Under the pieces are notes generated by a model, which did not search any database, was not told the DNA's origin, and was given only the letters and a program-made list of their open reading frames with translations. 64,000 bases of DNA, taken from Apostichopus japonicus. Lineage: Eukaryota > Echinodermata > Holothuroidea > Aspidochirotida > Stichopodidae. A program made the position numbers and the translations under genes. This document shows, one piece after another, positions 36,240 to 50,300 of the stretch (position 1 is its first letter; each line of letters begins with the position of its first letter). The stretch lies in contig NC_092571.1 in the NCBI RefSeq assembly GCF_037975245.1, positions 22,303,917 to 22,367,916 on the forward strand, in the 5' to 3' direction.

Positions 36240-38461
36240 AAGTATTAGTTAATCCACCTAACATCTCAGTCCGTACAGTGGCGCGATGGCTTGGCGCACT
36301 GTGCGAGCTGATGATCGAGACTCTCTTTTGCATCCGTGGTTCGAACCCCGGGTGATGACGTCTTTTGCCGATCTTTTACAGCAAGTGCCTACACGGGGAG
36401 CTGTAAGTATTAGTTAATCCACCTAATATCTCAGTCCATACAGTGGCGCGATGGCTTGGCGCACTGTGCGAGCTGATGATCGAGACTCTCTTTTGCATCC
36501 GTGGTTCGAACCCCGGGTGATGACGTCTTTTACAGCAAGTGCCTACACGGGGAGCTGTAAGTATTAGTTAATCCACCTAACATCTCAGTCCATACAGTGG
36601 CGCGATGGCTTGGCGCACTGTGCGAGCTGATGATCGAGACTCTCTTTTGCATCCGTGGTTCGAACCCCGGGTGATGACGTCTTTTGCCGATCTTTTACAG
36701 CAAGTGCCTACACGGGGAGCTGTAAGTATTAGTTAATCCACCTAATATCTCAGTCCATACAGTGGCGCGATGGCTTGGCGCACTGTGCGAGCTGATGATC
36801 GAGACTCTCTTTTGCATCCGTGGTTCGAACCCCGGGTGATGACGTCTTTTACAGCAAGTGCCTACACGGGGAGCTGTAAGTATTAGTTAATCCACCTAAC
36901 ATCTCAGTCCATACAGTGGCGCGATGGCTTGGCGCACTGTGCGAGCTGATGATCGAGACTCTCTTTTGCATCCGTGGTTCGAACCCCGGATGATGACGTC
37001 TTTTACAGCAAGTGCCTACACGGGGAGCTGTAAGTATTAGTTAATCCACCTAACATCTCAGTCCATACAGTGGCGCGATGGCTTGGCGCACTGTGCGAGC
37101 TGATGATCGAGACTCTCTTTTGCATCCGTGGTTCGAACCCCGGGTGATGACGTCTTTTACAGCAAGTGCCTACACGGGGAGCTGTAAGTATTAGTTAATC
37201 CACCTAACATCTCAGTCCGTACAGTGGCGCGATGGCTTGGCGCACTGTGCGAGCTGATGATCGAGACTCTCTTTTGCATCCGTGGTTCGAACCCCGGGTG
37301 ATGACGTCTTTTGCCGATCTTTTACAGCAAGTGCCTACACGGGGAGCTGTAAGTATTAGTTAATCCACCTAATATCTCAGTCCATACAGTGGCGCGATGG
37401 CTTGGCGCACTGTGCGAGCTGATGATCGAGACTCTCTTTTGCATCCGTGGTTCGAACCCCGGGTGATGACGTCTTTTACAGCAAGTGCCTACACGGGGAG
37501 CTGTAAGTATTAGTTAATCCACCTAACATCTCAGTCCATACAGTGGCGCGATGGCTTGGCGCACTGTGCGAGCTGATGATCGAGACTCTCTTTTGCATCC
37601 GTGGTTCGAACCCCGGGTGATGACGTCTTTTACAGCAAGTGCCTACACGGGGAGCTGTAAGTATTAGTTAATCCACCTAACATCTCAGTCCATACAGTGG
37701 CGCGATGGCTTGGCGCACTGTGCGAGCTGATGATCGAGACTCTCTTTTGCATCCGTGGTTCGAACCCCGGGTGATGACGTCTTTTGCCGATCTTTTACAG
37801 CAAGTGCCTACACGGGGAGCTGTAAGTATTAGTTAATCCACCTAATATCTCAGTCCATACAGTGGCGCGATGGCTTGGCGCACTGTGCGAGCTGATGATC
37901 GAGACTCTCTTTTGCATCCGTGGTTCGAACCCCGGGTGATGACGTCTTTTACAGCAAGTGCCTACACGGGGAGCTGTAAGTATTAGTTAATCCACCTAAC
38001 ATCTCAGTCCATACAGTGGCGCGATGGCTTGGCGCACTGTGCGAGCTGATGATCGAGACTCTCTTTTGCATCCGTGGTTCGAACCCCGGGTGATGACGTC
38101 TTTTGCCGATCTTTTACAGCAAGTGCCTACACGGGGAGCTGTAAGTATTAGTTAATCCACCTAATATCTCAGTCCATACAGTGGCGCGATGGCTTGGCGC
38201 ACTGTGCGAGCTGATGATCGAGACTCTCTTTTGCATCCGTGGTTCGAACCCCGGGTGATGACGTCTTTTACAGCAAGTGCCTACACGGGGAGCTGTAAGT
38301 ATTAGTTAATCCACCTAACATCTCAGTCCATACAGTGGCGCGATGGCTTGGCGCACTGTGCGAGCTGATGATCGAGACTCTCTTTTGCATCCGTGGTTCG
38401 AACCCCGGGTGATGACGTCTTTTGCCGATCTTTTACAGCAAGTGCCTACACGGGGAGCTGT

Positions 38462-41400
38462 AAGTATTAGTTAATCCACCTAATATATCAGTCCATACAG
38501 TGGCGCGATGGCTTGGCGCACTGTGCGAGCTGATGATCGAGACTCTCTTTTGCATCCGTGGTTCGAACCCCGGGTGATGACGTCTTTTACAGCAAGTGCC
38601 TACACGGGGAGCTGTAAGTATTAGTTAATCCACCTAACATCTCAGTCCATACAGTGGCGCGATGGCTTGGCGCACTGTGCGAGCTGATGATCGAGACTCT
38701 CTTTTGCATCCGTGGTTCGAACCCCGGGTGATGACGTCTTTTGCCGATCTTTTACAGCAAGTGCCTACACGGGGAGCTGTAAGTATTAGTTAATCCACCT
38801 AATATCTCAGTCCATACAGTGGCGCGATGGCTTGGCGCACTGTGCGAGCTGATGATCGAGACTCTCTTTTGCATCCGTGGTTCGAACCCCGGGTGATGAC
38901 GTCTTTTACAGCAAGTGCCTACACGGGGAGCTGTAAGTATTAGTTAATCCACCTAACATCTCAGTCCATACAGTGGCGCGATGGCTTGGCGCACTGTGCG
39001 AGCTGATGATCGAGACTCTCTTTTGCATCCGTGGTTCGAACCCCGGGTGATGACGTCTTTTGCCGATCTTTTACAGCAAGTGCCTACACGGGGAGCTGTA
39101 AGTATTAGTTAATCCACCTAATATCTCAGTCCATACAGTGGCGCGATGGCTTGGCGCACTGTGCGAGCTGATGATCGAGACTCTCTTTTGCATCCGTGGT
39201 TCGAACCCCGGGTGATGACGTCTTTTACAGCAAGTGCCTACACGGGGAGCTGTAAGTATTAGTTAATCCACCTAACATCTCAGTCCATACAGTGGCGCGA
39301 TGGCTTGGCGCACTGTGCGAGCTGATGATCGAGACTCTCTTTTGCATCCGTGGTTCGAACCCCGGGTGATGACGTCTTTTACAGCAAGTGCCTACACGGG
39401 GAGCTGTAAGTATTAGTTAATCCACCTAATATCTCAGTCCATACAGTGGCGCGATGGCTTGGCGCACTGTGCGAGCTGATGATCGAGACTCTCTTTTGCA
39501 TCCGTGGTTCGAACCCCGGGTGATGACGTCTTTTACAGCAAGTGCCTACACGGGGAGCTGTAAGTATTAGTTAATCCACCTAACATCTCAGTCCGTACAG
39601 TGGCGCGATGGCTTGGCGCACTGTGCGAGCTGATGATCGAGACTCTCTTTTGCATCCGTGGTTCGAACCCCGGGTGATGACGTCTTTTGCCGATCTTTTA
39701 CAGCAAGTGCCTACACGGGGAGCTGTAAGTATTAGTTAATCCACCTAATATCTCAGTCCATACAGTGGCGCGATGGCTTGGCGCACTGTGCGAGCTGATG
39801 ATCGAGACTCTCTTTTGCATCCGTGGTTCGAACCCCGGGTGATGACGTCTTTTACAGCAAGTGCCTACACGGGGAGCTGTAAGTATTAGTTAATCCACCT
39901 AACATCTCAGTCCATACAGTGGCGCGATGGCTTGGCGCACTGTGCGAGCTGATGATCGAGACTCTCTTTTGCATCCGTGGTTCGAACCCCGGATGATGAC
40001 GTCTTTTACAGCAAGTGCCTACACGGGGAGCTGTAAGTATTAGTTAATCCACCTAACATCTCAGTCCATACAGTGGCGCGATGGCTTGGCGCACTGTGCG
40101 AGCTGATGATCGAGACTCTCTTTTGCATCCGTGGTTCGAACCCCGGGTGATGACGTCTTTTGCCGATCTTTTACAGCAAGTGCCTACACGGGGAGCTGTA
40201 AGTATTAGTTAATCCACCTAATATCTCAGTCCATACAGTGGCGCGATGGCTTGGCGCACTGTGCGAGCTGATGATCGAGACTCTCTTTTGCATCCGTGGT
40301 TCGAACCCCGGGTGATGACGTCTTTTACAGCAAGTGCCTACACGGGGAGCTGTAAGTATTAGTTAATCCACCTAACATCTCAGTCCATACAGTGGCGCGA
40401 TGGCTTGGCGCACTGTGCGAGCTGATGATCGAGACTCTCTTTTGCATCCGTGGTTCGAACCCCGGGTGATGACGTCTTTTGCCGATCTTTTACAGCAAGT
40501 GCCTACACGGGGAGCTGTAAGTATTAGTTAATCCACCTAATATATCAGTCCATACAGTGGCGCGATGGCTTGGCGCACTGTGCGAGCTGATGATCGAGAC
40601 TCTCTTTTGCATCCGTGGTTCGAACCCCGGGTGATGACGTCTTTTACAGCAAGTGCCTACACGGGGAGCTGTAAGTATTAGTTAATCCACCTAACATCTC
40701 AGTCCATACAGTGGCGCGATGGCTTGGCGCACTGTGCGAGCTGATGATCGAGACTCTCTTTTGCATCCGTGGTTCGAACCCCGGGTGATGACGTCTTTTG
40801 CCGATCTTTTACAGCAAGTGCCTACACGGGGAGCTGTAAGTATTAGTTAATCCACCTAATATCTCAGTCCATACAGTGGCGCGATGGCTTGGCGCACTGT
40901 GCGAGCTGATGATCGAGACTCTCTTTTGCATCCGTGGTTCGAACCCCGGGTGATGACGTCTTTTACAGCAAGTGCCTACACGGGGAGCTGTAAGTATTAG
41001 TTAATCCACCTAACATCTCAGTCCATACAGTGGCGCGATGGCTTGGCGCACTGTGCGAGCTGATGATCGAGACTCTCTTTTGCATCCGTGGTTCGAACCC
41101 CGGGTGATGACGTCTTTTGCCGATCTTTTACAGCAAGTGCCTACACGGGGAGCTGTAAGTATTAGTTAATCCACCTAATATCTCAGTCCATACAGTGGCG
41201 CGATGGCTTGGCGCACTGTGCGAGCTGATGATCGAGACTCTCTTTTGCATCCGTGGTTCGAACCCCGGGTGATGACGTCTTTTACAGCAAGTGCCTACAC
41301 GGGGAGCTGTAAGTATTAGTTAATCCACCTAACATCTCAGTCCATACAGTGGCGCGATGGCTTGGCGCACTGTGCGAGCTGATGATCGAGACTCTCTTTT

Positions 41401-44324
41401 GCATCCGTGGTTCGAACCCCGGGTGATGACGTCTTTTACAGCAAGTGCCTACACGGGGAGCTGTAAGTATTAGTTAATCCACCTAATATCTCAGTCCATA
41501 CAGTGGCGCGATGGCTTGGCGCACTGTGCGAGCTGATGATCGAGACTCTCTTTTGCATCCGTGGTTCGAACCCCGGGTGATGACGTCTTTTACAGCAAGT
41601 GCCTACACGGGGAGCTGTAAGTATTAGTTAATCCACCTAACATCTCAGTCCGTACAGTGGCGCGATGGCTTGGCGCACTGTGCGAGCTGATGATCGAGAC
41701 TCTCTTTTGCATCCGTGGTTCGAACCCCGGGTGATGACGTCTTTTGCCGATCTTTTACAGCAAGTGCCTACACGGGGAGCTGTAAGTATTAGTTAATCCA
41801 CCTAATATCTCAGTCCATACAGTGGCGCGATGGCTTGGCGCACTGTGCGAGCTGATGATCGAGACTCTCTTTTGCATCCGTGGTTCGAACCCCGGGTGAT
41901 GACGTCTTTTGCCGATCTTTTACAGCAAGTGCCTAAACGGGGAGCTGTAAGTATTAGTTAATCCACCTAATATCTCAGTCCATACAGTGGCGCGATGGCT
42001 TGGCGCACTGTGCGAGCTGATGATCGAGACTCTCTTTTGCATCCGTGGTTCGAACCCCGGGTGATGACGTCTTTTACAGCAAGTGCCTACACGGGGAGCT
42101 GTAAGTATTAGTTAATCCACCTAACATCTCAGTCCATACAGTGGCGCGATGGCTTGGCGCACTGTGCGAGCTGATGATCGAGACTCTCTTTTGCATCCGT
42201 GGTTCGAACCCCGGGTGATGACGTCTTTTGCCGATCTTTTACAGCAAGTGCCTACACGGGGAGCTGTAAGTATTAGTTAATCCACCTAATATATCAGTCC
42301 ATACAGTGGCGCGATGGCTTGGCGCACTGTGCGAGCTGATGATCGAGACTCTCTTTTGCATCCGTGGTTCGAACCCCGGGTGATGACGTCTTTTACAGCA
42401 AGTGCCTACACGGGGAGCTGTAAGTATTAGTTAATCCACCTAACATCTCAGTCCATACAGTGGCGCGATGGCTTGGCGCACTGTGCGAGCTGATGATCGA
42501 GACTCTCTTTTGCATCCGTGGTTCGAACCCCGGGTGATGACGTCTTTTGCCGATCTTTTACAGCAAGTGCCTACACGGGGAGCTGTAAGTATTAGTTAAT
42601 CCACCTAATATCTCAGTCCATACAGTGGCGCGATGGCTTGGCGCACTGTGCGAGCTGATGATCGAGACTCTCTTTTGCATCCGTGGTTCGAACCCCGGGT
42701 GATGACGTCTTTTACAGCAAGTGCCTACACGGGGAGCTGTAAGTATTAGTTAATCCACCTAACATCTCAGTCCATACAGTGGCGCGATGGCTTGGCGCAC
42801 TGTGCGAGCTGATGATCGAGACTCTCTTTTGCATCCGTGGTTCGAACCCCGGGTGATGACGTCTTTTGCCGATCTTTTACAGCAAGTGCCTACACGGGGA
42901 GCTGTAAGTATTAGTTAATCCACCTAATATCTCAGTCCATACAGTGGCGCGATGGCTTGGCGCACTGTGCGAGCTGATGATCGAGACTCTCTTTTGCATC
43001 CGTGGTTCGAACCCCGGGTGATGACGTCTTTTACAGCAAGTGCCTACACGGGGAGCTGTAAGTATTAGTTAATCCACCTAACATCTCAGTCCATACAGTG
43101 GCGCGATGGCTTGGCGCACTGTGCGAGCTGATGATCGAGACTCTCTTTTGCATCCGTGGTTCGAACCCCGGGTGATGACGTCTTTTACAGCAAGTGCCTA
43201 CACGGGGAGCTGTAAGTATTAGTTAATCCACCTAATATCTCAGTCCATACAGTGGCGCGATGGCTTGGCGCACTGTGCGAGCTGATGATCGAGACTCTCT
43301 TTTGCATCCGTGGTTCGAACCCCGGGTGATGACGTCTTTTACAGCAAGTGCCTACACGGGGAGCTGTAAGTATTAGTTAATCCACCTAACATCTCAGTCC
43401 GTACAGTGGCGCGATGGCTTGGCGCACTGTGCGAGCTGATGATCGAGACTCTCTTTTGCATCCGTGGTTCGAACCCCGGGTGATGACGTCTTTTGCCGAT
43501 CTTTTACAGCAAGTGCCTACACGGGGAGCTGTAAGTATTAGTTAATCCACCTAATATCTCAGTCCATACAGTGGCGCGATGGCTTGGCGCACTGTGCGAG
43601 CTGATGATCGAGACTCTCTTTTGCATCCGTGGTTCGAACCCCGGGTGATGACGTCTTTTACAGCAAGTGCCTACACGGGGAGCTGTAAGTATTAGTTAAT
43701 CCACCTAACATCTCAGTCCATACAGTGGCGCGATGGCTTGGCGCACTGTGCGAGCTGATGATCGAGACTCTCTTTTGCATCCGTGGTTCGAACCCCGGAT
43801 GATGACGTCTTTTACAGCAAGTGCCTACACGGGGAGCTGTAAGTATTAGTTAATCCACCTAACATCTCAGTCCATACAGTGGCGCGATGGCTTGGCGCAC
43901 TGTGCGAGCTGATGATCGAGACTCTCTTTTGCATCCGTGGTTCGAACCCCGGGTGATGACGTCTTTTGCCGATCTTTTACAGCAAGTGCCTACACGGGGA
44001 GCTGTAAGTATTAGTTAATCCACCTAATATCTCCGTCCATACAGTGGCGCGATGGCTTGGCGCACTGTGCGAGCTGATGATCGAGACTCTCTTTTGCATC
44101 CGTGGTTCGAACCCCGGGTGATGACGTCTTTTACAGCAAGTGCCTACACGGGGAGCTGTAAGTATTAGTTAATCCACCTAACATCTCAGTCCATACAGTG
44201 GCGCGATGGCTTGGCGCACTGTGCGAGCTGATGATCGAGACTCTCTTTTGCATCCGTGGTTCGAACCCCGGGTGATGACGTCTTTTGCCGATCTTTTACA
44301 GCAAGTGCCTACACGGGGAGCTGT
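38462..44324 (+). repeat. Higher-order repeat D: 13-, 11- and 13-unit copies (2,057, 1,749, 2,057 bp)
   Basis: Each copy starts with a short unit carrying AATATATCAG (38,462; 40,519; 42,268). The eighth unit carries GTCCGTACAG (39,562; 41,619; 43,368), and in the 13-unit copies the tenth carries CCGGATGATG (39,881; 43,687). The middle copy has 11 units and lacks the last marker; a long unit with CCTAAACGG sits at that place. The size difference, 308 bp, equals two short units. The GTCCGTACAG marker also occurs at 36,240 and 37,186, and CCGGATGATG at 36,878, 45,282 and 54,413, so fragments of the same repeat extend on both sides. Confidence 0.87.
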
Positions 44325-47300
44325 AAGTATTAGTTAATCCACCTAATATCTCAGTCCATACAGTGGCGCGATGGCTTGGCGCACTGTGCGAGCTGATGAT
44401 CGAGACTCTCTTTTGCATCCGTGGTTCGAACCCCGGGTGATGACGTCTTTTACAGCAAGTGCCTACACGGGGAGCTGTAAGTATTAGTTAATCCACCTAA
44501 CATCTCAGTCCATACAGTGGCGCGATGGCTTGGCGCACTGTGCGAGCTGATGATCGAGACTCTCTTTTGCATCCGTGGTTCGAACCCCGGGTGATGACGT
44601 CTTTTGCCGATCTTTTACAGCAAGTGCCTACACGGGGAGCTGTAAGAATTAGTTAATCCACCTAATATCTCAGTCCATACAGTGGCGCGATGGCCTGGCG
44701 CACTGTGCGAGCTGATGATCGAGACTCTCTTTTGCATCCGTGGTTCGAACCCCGGGTGATGACGTCTTTTACAGCAAGTGCCTACACGGGGAGCTGTAAG
44801 TATTAGTTAATCCACCTAACATCTCAGTCCATACAGTGGCGCGATGGCTTGGCGCACTGTGCGAGCTGATGATCGAGACTCTCTTTTGCATCCGTGGTTC
44901 GAACCCCGGGTGATGACGTCTTTTGCCGATCTTTTACAGCAAGTGCCTACACGGGGAGCTGTAAGTATTAGTTAATCCACCTAATATCTCAGTCCATACA
45001 GTGGCGCGATGGCTTGGCGCACTGTGCGAGCTGATGATCGAGACTCTCTTTTGCATCCGTGGTTCGAACCCCGGGTGATGACGTCTTTTGCCGATCTTTT
45101 ACAGCAAGTGCCTACACGGGGAGCTGTAAGTATTAGTTAATCCACCTAATATCTCAGTCCATACAGTGGCGCGATGGCTTGGCGCACTGTGCGAGCTGAT
45201 GATCGAGACTCTCTTTTGCATCCGTGGTTCGAACCCCGGGTGATGACGTCTTTTACAGCAAGTGCCTACACGGGGAGCTGTAAGTATTAGTTAATCCACC
45301 TAACATCTCAGTCCATACAGTGGCGCGATGGCTTGGCGCACTGTGCGAGCTGATGATCGAGACTCTCTTTTGCATCCGTGGTTCGAACCCCGGATGATGA
45401 CGTCTTTTACAGCAAGTGCCTACACGGGGAGCTGTAAGTATTAGTTAATCCACCTAACATCTCAGTCCATACAGTGGCGCGATGGCTTGGCGCACTGTGC
45501 GAGCTGATGATCGAGACTCTCTTTTGCATCCGTGGTTCGAACCCCGGGTGATGACGTCTTTTGCCGATCTTTTACAGCAAGTGCCTACACGGGGAGCTGT
45601 AAGTATTAGTTAATCCACCTAATATCTCAGTCCATACAGTGGCGCGATGGCTTGGCGCACTGTGCGAGCTGATGATCGAGACTCTCTTTTGCATCCGTGG
45701 TTCGAACCCCGGGTGATGACGTCTTTTACAGCAAGTGCCTACACGGGGAGCTGTAAGTATTAGTTAATCCACCTAACATCTCAGTCCATACAGTGGCGCG
45801 ATGGCTTGGCGCACTGTGCGAGCTGATGATCGAGACTCTCTTTTGCATCCGTGGTTCGAACCCCGGGTGATGACGTCTTTTGCCGATCTTTTACAGCAAG
45901 TGCCTACACGGGGAGCTGTAAGTATTAGTTAATCCACCTAATATCTCAGTCCATACAGTGGCGCGATGGCTTGGCGCACTGTGCGAGCTGATGATCGAGA
46001 CTCTCTTTTGCATCCGTGGTTCGAACCCCGGGTGATGACGTCTTTTGCCGATCTTTTACAGCAAGTGCCTACACGGGGAGCTGTAAGTATTAGTTAATCC
46101 ACCTAATATCTCAGTCCATACAGTGGCGCGATGGCTTGGCGCACTGTGCGAGCTGATGATCGAGACTCTCTTTTGCATCCGTGGTTCGAACCCCGGGTGA
46201 TGACGTCTTTTGCCGATCTTTTACAGCAAGTGCCTACACGGGGAGCTGTAAGTATTAGTTAATCCACCTAATATCTCAGTCCATACAGTGGCGCGATGGC
46301 TTGGCGCACTGTGCGAGCTGATGATCGAGACTCTCTTTTGCATCCGTGGTTCGAACCCCGGGTGATGACGTCTTTTACAGCAAGTGCCTACACGGGGAGC
46401 TGTAAGTATTAGTTAATCCACCTAACATCTCAGTCCATACAGTGGCGCGATGGCTTGGCGCACTGTGCGAGCTGATGATCGAGATTCTCTTTTGCATCCG
46501 TGGTTCGAACCCCGGGTGATGACGTCTTTTGCCGATCTTTTACAGCAAATGCCTACACGGGGAGCTGTAAGTATTAGTTAATCCACCTAATATCTCAGTC
46601 CATACAGTGGCGCGATGGCTTGGCGCACTGTGCGAGCTGATGATCGAGACTCTCTTTTGCATCCGTGGTTCGAACCCCGGGTGATGACGTCTTTTACAGC
46701 AAGTGCCTACACGGGGAGCTGTAAGTATTAGTTAATCCACCTAACATCTCAGTCCATACAGTGGCGCGATGGCTTGGCGCACTGTGCGAGCTGATGATCG
46801 AGACTCTCTTTTGCATCCGTGGTTCGAACCCCGGGTGATGACGTCTTTTGCCGATCTTTTACAGCAAGTGCCTACACGGGGAGCTGTAAGTATTAGTTAA
46901 TCCACCTAATATCTCAGTCCATACAGTGGCGCGATGGCTTGGCGCACTGTGCGAGCTGATGATCGAGACTCTCTTTTGCATCCGTGGTTCGAACCCCGGG
47001 TGATGACGTCTTTTACAGCAAGTGCCTACACGGGGAGCTGTAAGTATTAGTTAATCCACCTAACATCTCAGTCCATACAGTGGCGCGATGGCTTGGCGCA
47101 CTGTGCGAGCTGATGATCGAGACTCTCTTTTGCATCCGTGGTTCGAACCCCGGGTGATGACGTCTTTTGCCGATCTTTTACAGCAAGTGCCTACACGGGG
47201 AGCTGTAAGTATTAGTTAATCCACCTAATATCTCAGTCCATACAGTGGCGCGATGGCTTGGCGCACTGTGCGAGCTGATGATCGAGACTCTCTTTTGCAT

Positions 47301-50300
47301 CCGTGGTTCGAACCCCGGGTGATGACGTCTTTTACAGCAAGTGCCTACACGGGGAGCTGTAAGTATTAGTTAATCCACCTAACATCTCAGTCCATACAGT
47401 GGCGCGATGGCTTGGCGCACTGTGCGAGCTGATGATCGAGACTCTCTTTTGCATCCGTGGTTCGAACCCCGGGTGATGACGTCTTTTGCCGATCTTTTAC
47501 AGCAAGTGCCTACACGGGGAGCTGTAAGTATTAGTTAATCCACCTAATATCTCAGTCCATACAGTGGCGCGATGGCTTGGCGCACTGTGCGAGCTGATGA
47601 TCGAGACTCTCTTTTGCATCCGTGGTTCGAACCCCGGGTGATGACGTCTTTTGCCGATCTTTTACAGCAAGTGCCTACACGGGGAGCTGTAAGTATTAGG
47701 TAATCCACCTAATATCTCAGTCCATACAGTGGCGCGATGGCTTGGCGCACTGTGCGAGCTGATGATCGAGACTCTCTTTTGCATCCGTGGTTCGAACCCC
47801 GGGTGATGACGTCTTTTACAGCAAGTGCCTACACGGGGAGCTGTAAGTATTAGTTAATCCACCTAACATCTCAGTCCATACAGTGGCGCGATGGCTTGGC
47901 GCACTGTGCGAGCTGATGATCGAGACTCTCTTTTGCATCCGTGGTTCGAACCCCGGGTGATGACGTCTTTTGCCGATCTTTTACAGCAAGTGCCTACACG
48001 GGGAGCTGTAAGTATTAGTTAATCCACCTAATATCTCAGTCCATACAGTGGCGCGATGGCTTGGCGCACTGTGCGAGCTGATGATCGAGACTCTCTTTTG
48101 CATCCGTGGTTCGAACCCCGGGTGATGACGTCTTTTACAGCAAGTGCCTACACGGGGAGCTGTAAGTATTAGTTAATCCACCTAACATCTCAGTCCATAC
48201 AGTGGCGCGATGGCTTGGCGCACTGTGCGAGCTGATGATCGAGACTCTCTTTTGCATCCGTGGTTCGAACCCCGGGTGATGACGTCTTTTGCCGATCTTT
48301 TACAGCAAGTGCCTACACGGGGAGCTGTAAGTATTAGTTAATCCACCTAATATCTCAGTCCATACAGTGGCGCGATGGCTTGGCGCACTGTGCGAGCTGA
48401 TGATCGAGACTCTCTTTTGCATCCGTGGTTCGAACTCCGGGTGATGACGTCTTTTACAGCAAGTGCCTACACGGGGAGCTGTAAGTATTAGTTAATCCAC
48501 CTAACATCTCAGTCCATACAGTGGCGCGATGGCTTGGCGCACTGTGCGAGCTGATGATCGAGACTCTCTTTTGCATCCGTGGTTCGAACCCCGGGTGATG
48601 ACGTCTTTTGCCGATCTTTTACAGCAAGTGCCTACACGGGGAGCTGTAAGTATTAGTTAATCCACCTAATATCTCAGTCCATACAGTGGCGCGATGGCTT
48701 GGCGCACTGTGCGAGCTGATGATCGAGACTCTCTTTTGCATCCGTGGTTCGAACCCCGGGTGATGACGTCTTTTGCCGATCTTTTACAGCAAGTGCCTAC
48801 ACGGGGAGCTGTAAGTATTAGTTAATCCACCTAATATCTCAGTCCATACAGTGGCGCGATGGCTTGGCGCACTGTGCGAGCTGATGATCGAGACTCTCTT
48901 TTGCATCCGTGGTTCGAACCCCGGGTGATGACGTCTTTTACAGCAAGTGCCTACACGGGGAGCTGTAAGTATTAGTTAATCCACCTAACATCTCAGTCCA
49001 TACAGTGGCGCGATGGCTTGGCGCACTGTGCGAGCTGATGATCGAGACTCTCTTTTGCATCCGTGGTTCGAACCCCGGGTGATGACGTCTTTTGCCGATC
49101 TTTTACAGCAAGTGCCTACACGGGGAGCTGTAAGTATTAGTTAATCCACCTAATATCTCAGTCCATACAGTGGCGCGATGGCTTGGCGCACTGTGCGAGC
49201 TGATGATCGAGACTCTCTTTTGCATCCGTGGTTCGAACCATGGGTGATGACGTCTTTTGCCGATCTTTTACAGCAAGTGCCTACACGGGGAGCTGTAAGT
49301 ATTAGTTAATCCACCTAATATCTCAGTCCATACAGTGGCGCGATGGCTTGGCGCACTGTGCGAGCTGATGATCGAGACTCTCTTTTGCATCCGTGGTTCG
49401 AACCCCGGGTGATGACGTCTTTTACAGCAAATGCCTACACGGGGAGCTGTAAGTATTAGTTAATCCACCTAACATCTCAGTCCATACAGTGGCGCGATGG
49501 CTTGGCGCACTGTGCGAGCTGATGATCGAGACTCTCTTTTGCATCCGTGGTTCGAACCCCGGGTGATGACGTCTTTTGCCGATCTTTTACAGCAAGTGCC
49601 TACACGGGGAGCTGTAAGTATTAGTTAATCCACCTAATATCTCAGTCCATACAGTGGCGCGATGGCTTGGCGCACTGTGCGAGCTGATGATCGAGACTCT
49701 CTTTTGCATCCGTGGTTCGAACCCCGGGTGATGACGTCTTTTGCCGATCTTTTACAGCAAGTGTCTACACGGGGAGCTGTAAGTATTAGTTAATCCACCT
49801 AATATCTCAGTCCATACAGTGGCGCGATGGCTTGGCGCACTGTGCGAGCTGATGATCGAGACTCTCTTTTGCATCCGTGGTTCGAACCCCGGGTGATGAC
49901 GTCTTTTACAGCAAGTGCCTACACGGGGAGATGTAAGTATTAGTTAATCCACCTAACATCTCAGTCCATACAGTGGCGCGATGGCTTGGCGCACTGTGCG
50001 AGCTGATGATCGAGACTCTCTTTTGCATCCGTGGTTCGAACCCCGGGTGATGACGTCTTTTACAGCAAGTGCCTACACGGGGAGCTGTAAGTATTAGTTA
50101 ATCCACCTAACATCTCAGTCCATACAGTGGCGCGATGGCTTGGCGCACTGTGCGAGCTGATGATCGAGACTCTCTTTTGCATCCGTGGTTCGAACCCCGG
50201 GTGATGACGTCTTTTGCCGATCTTTTACAGCAAGTGCCTACACGGGGAGCTGTAAGTATTAGTTAATCCACCTAATATCTCAGTCCATACAGTGGCGCGA

